Below are positions 61,510-64,000 of a stretch of DNA of 64,000 bases, in pieces. The stretch is from the NCBI GenBank assembly GCA_015066005.1, contig SVPF01000008.1:1-64000 (forward strand), in the 5' to 3' direction. Source of the DNA: Oscillospiraceae bacterium. GTDB lineage: Bacteria; Bacillota; Clostridia; Oscillospirales; Acutalibacteraceae. A model generated the notes under the pieces. That model was not told the DNA's origin and searched no databases. It saw only the letters and a list, made by a program, of their open reading frames with translations. Numbering within the stretch: position 1 is the stretch's first letter; every line of letters starts with the position of its first letter. The position numbers were made by a program, and so were the translations under genes.

Positions 61510-64000
61510 TTATTCATACTGTGAACGCTTTTCAGCAATTTCGGTATCCGCAACCTTATCCCATTTGATAAGCTCTTCGTGAATACCTTTACCGCTTACA
61601 ACGTTCCAGAAAGCCTGGTCCACAACGCGAGGAATGTAGTATCCGCCGGGAACCTCGGGCATTTCTTTAACCCAACGCCACTGTTCTTCGATAATTTCAA
61701 AGTCACCGCGGTCCCAAGAAAGCTTGGAAAGTGCTTCAACGTTTGAAGTCATATTTCTGCCTGTTGTACCAAGTATGGATTCAATATTTTGTGAATATTT
61801 ATGCTGTGCTTCATAAGAGGTCCACCACTTAAGGAACTCCCAAGCACCGTCAATGTTATCGCTGTCCTTCAATATTGCACAGCCGCTGCCTGCACCTGCA
61901 AGTGTGCGGTTAATATTACCGTTTTCATCCTTAAAGCCGGGTATTGGAGCAATTCCCCAAAGACCGCGAATTTCGGAAGCTGCAGCACTAATTGTGTTAT
62001 ACTGAGTTACAGATTGAATTGCCAAAGGCATTGTACCTGTACGGAAGCGGTTATAGAAGTCATAAGTTTTGTCAAAGCTGTATTTGTTATAAAAATCAGT
62101 CCACATTGTGAAGGTGTTAACTGCTTCTTCCGAAGTTAAAACAATACTTTCAAGCTTATCGTCATAAAGGCTTATTCCCTGCTGCATAAGCAACGTTGGG
62201 AAAATGTTAAGTGCGCCAAGACCCTGATTAACCAAAGTCATATCGGTAATTTGTGTGTAGGGTAAACCAACCCGCATATTGTTTCTCATAATTATTGCAG
62301 AAGCCGCAATAAAGTCGTCCCAAGTTTGAGGAATTTCAATTCCCAAATCATCAAGTATATCCTTACGGTAATACATTATTGAGAAGGTTTGAGTGTCGGG
62401 AAGTGCATAAACACCGCCCTTGTAGGTATAGGGCACGGTAGCGGTTGGCATAAAGCGCTTGGTAACCTCTTCAAAATCGTCAAACTTCGAAAGGTCGTAA
62501 AGACCGCCGCGCATTGCAAGGTTAACAGGCTCGGTACGGGACATATGTAAATAACAGTCAGGTCCGTTACCCGAAAGCATACCCTGAATGATTGTGGCGT
62601 TTGTCATTTTAATGTCAACACCGATGTTATGCTTTGCGGTAAAATCGCTTTGTGCAAGATAGTTAAGCACTTGCACCTGGTCGCGACCCCAGTTAACCCA
62701 AAGGGTGATTTTGTTATCGCCTACATCGCCCGAAATGTTATTATAGTCGGCCATGAAGGAAACGAAGAACTTCTTAATTCCGAAAACCAGTCCTTCAAAG
62801 AAGCCTGCACCGAGATGCTCTGCCTTCTTTTCGGGTGCGGTGATATAAATCGCATCAATATCAAGCGGCATACCGATTATTTCATAAAGCCATGCGCTCA
62901 TACTTGAATAATTATCGTAAAAGCTTGACTTGTAAATTTGTGCCTGATATTTATATTCAAGCATACGGTCGATTACCGCAGACATATTTTTAAGTGTTGA
63001 GGTGCTTGAAGAACCACCCATATCACTTAAGGCTTCCGCTTCCTTAACCAGCTTGTTAAGAACATCGCGGCAGCTTTTAAGTCTTTCCTCTAGATTAGGA
63101 ATTTGAGTGAACAATGAATAATCTCGGTTAGAGTCGGGTGTTTCACCTGTTATCATTACGATTTCACGGTAAACTGTGCCAAGCTCGTAAATTTGGTCCT
63201 TAAGCTCAATTGCAAAGTTTGAAAGTGAGCAGAGGTTTACCTCTAACGAAAGGGTGTGCTCACCCTTGGTTAAGTAAATGAGATAGGGCTCATCCTCTTT
63301 ACCGAAGGTTTTGCGCTTCCAGCTGTTGCAGTATGCAAAGTCAACCTTAGAGGCTTCTTCAAAAGGAATTTCACCGTCTACACGTAAAACGCGGTAGGTA
63401 CTGCTGTTCACAATGTAGCTTTGCTGGTAAGCAAAGGTAATTGCATAAAGGGCATCCTCAGGAATATCTACCTTCCAGGTGATTCTATCCCCCGCGCCGC
63501 TCCAGTTGTTACCGCCAATGTAATTAACCTTGCTTTTAATTGCATCATAGGGGTAAACCTTTGAGCTGGTCGAATCGGATTGAGAAATAAGGTTATGCGA
63601 AGATTTAAGGTATGCATTTTCACCGTGGATGTTAATTTGTGCGCCCTCGTACTTTTTGTAACCGTTTTGCTCATAAGCTTTCAAAACCTCTTCATAAGGT
63701 AACGGCTTTTCCTCTGCGCAAAGCTTAAGCTCGCTTATTGCAATGGGAGCGCTGCAGTCGTAAAGTGTAACTGTATGCTCGCCCTTGGTTAACGCGAAAA
63801 GATACGGCTTTGAATTAAGACCCTCCGAATCGGTTATGCGGTTTTCCTGCCAAGCAAAAACTTCCTTTTGCTCGGGAGCAAATTCATTACCGATACCATC
63901 CTTTCTTACCTCGCCATCATCAGAATAAAGACGGGGAAGCAAAATAATATCAACACCTGCAAAAGGCTCAACACCGTCTACAAGCATGCTAAGCTCAAAG
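61510..64000 (-). CDS. Solute-binding protein fused to carbohydrate-binding-like domains, 5' end beyond window
   Basis: At least 830 residues are visible; the frame runs open to position 64000, and no start with a ribosome site is seen, so the N-terminus lies outside. Two beta-sandwich modules of about 150-180 residues come first; each ends with the phrase TKGEHT (LFALTKGEHTVTLYD, LIYLTKGEHTLSLEV) and carries VDG near its start, suggesting an internal duplication. A helical linker follows, then a family 1 solute-binding domain (KITLWVNWGRDQVQVLN, GPDCYLHMSRTEPVNLAMRGGLYDLS, GVYALPDTQTFSIMYYRKDIL, GAGSGCAILKD, FLKWWTSYEAQHKYSQ). Partner of the permeases at 59705-61488. The fusion suggests binding of a larger glycan before transport. 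Confidence 0.85.
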   Translation of the reverse strand, partial: FELSMLVDGVEPFAGVDIILLPRLYSDDGEVRKDGIGNEFAPEQKEVFAWQENRITDSEGLNSKPYLFALTKGEHTVTLYDCSAPIAISELKLCAEEKPLPYEEVLKAYEQNGYKKYEGAQINIHGENAYLKSSHNLISQSDSTSSKVYPYDAIKSKVNYIGGNNWSGAGDRITWKVDIPEDALYAITFAYQQSYIVNSSTYRVLRVDGEIPFEEASKVDFAYCNSWKRKTFGKEDEPYLIYLTKGEHTLSLEVNLCSLSNFAIELKDQIYELGTVYREIVMITGETPDSNRDYSLFTQIPNLEERLKSCRDVLNKLVKEAEALSDMGGSSSTSTLKNMSAVIDRMLEYKYQAQIYKSSFYDNYSSMSAWLYEIIGMPLDIDAIYITAPEKKAEHLGAGFFEGLVFGIKKFFVSFMADYNNISGDVGDNKITLWVNWGRDQVQVLNYLAQSDFTAKHNIGVDIKMTNATIIQGMLSGNGPDCYLHMSRTEPVNLAMRGGLYDLSKFDDFEEVTKRFMPTATVPYTYKGGVYALPDTQTFSIMYYRKDILDDLGIEIPQTWDDFIAASAIIMRNNMRVGLPYTQITDMTLVNQGLGALNIFPTLLMQQGISLYDDKLESIVLTSEEAVNTFTMWTDFYNKYSFDKTYDFYNRFRTGTMPLAIQSVTQYNTISAAASEIRGLWGIAPIPGFKDENGNINRTLAGAGSGCAILKDSDNIDGAWEFLKWWTSYEAQHKYSQNIESILGTTGRNMTSNVEALSKLSWDRGDFEIIEEQWRWVKEMPEVPGGYYIPRVVDQAFWNVVSGKGIHEELIKWDKVADTEIAEKRSQYE

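Overview
The window looks like a chromosome segment from a gut or rumen Clostridia species, most likely an Oscillospirales/Ruminococcaceae-type Firmicute. This rests on the A+T-leaning composition, strong AGGAGG-type ribosome sites with frequent GTG/TTG starts, low-GC sigma-A promoters, an RNase P RNA of bacterial type, an Na+-pumping decarboxylase, and CUT1-type sugar transporters that lack their own ATPase. No taxonomic search was possible, so this is an inference.

Layout: (1) 1-2.9 kb is probably the end of an integrated mobile element: parB (cut by the window edge), parA, a ~450-nt hairpin-rich non-coding region and a solitary HipA-fold kinase. It abuts an N-terminal fragment of a CwlD-like amidase gene that stops just after its first zinc-ligand motif. 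(2) 3.2-19.0 kb is a core region: rnpB, a P-loop ATPase, a short-chain dehydrogenase, enolase, rlmB, a degenerate P-type-ATPase-like membrane protein, metG, tatD, a tiny Asn/Gln-rich repeat protein, a DUF2156-GNAT fusion, a class A penicillin-binding protein, and the beta and gamma membrane subunits of a sodium-pumping decarboxylase. Two copies of a structured intergenic element (5508-5869 and 18990-19297) each fill the gap between a convergent gene pair. (3) 19.3-64 kb is a ~45-kb block of genes all on the minus strand, devoted to capturing and degrading a glycan rich in 6-deoxyhexoses and galactose.

How the large block works (inferred from families): transcription runs from right to left. 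Two ATPase-less ABC importers come first. One has a solute-binding protein fused to carbohydrate-binding-like domains, and the other has a conventional binding lipoprotein. Between them lie an NHL/YIP1 membrane protein and a DUF5696 lipoprotein. A 1738-residue surface protein of beta-sandwich modules and a lipoprotein TIM-barrel glycosidase follow, probably acting outside the cell. Cytoplasmic enzymes come next: GH29 alpha-fucosidase, a TIM-barrel glycosidase with an inserted sugar-binding module, two GH36-type alpha-galactosidases, GH78 alpha-rhamnosidase, an (alpha/alpha)6 glycosidase, a GH94-type phosphorylase and several esterase-like hydrolases. Released sugars enter L-fucose isomerase/fuculose-phosphate aldolase and the full RhaB-RhaA-RhaD rhamnose route; manA closes the block. 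An AraC-type regulator sits in the middle. No L-fuculokinase is present, so the rhamnulokinase or a remote kinase must complete the fucose branch.

No tRNA, CRISPR array or insertion sequence was recognised. The most novel-looking items are the structured element family, the pseudo-P-type ATPase, the transporter/NHL-YIP1/DUF5696 module with its CBM-fused binding protein, the phosphorylase of unknown specificity, and the modular surface protein with recently duplicated repeats.
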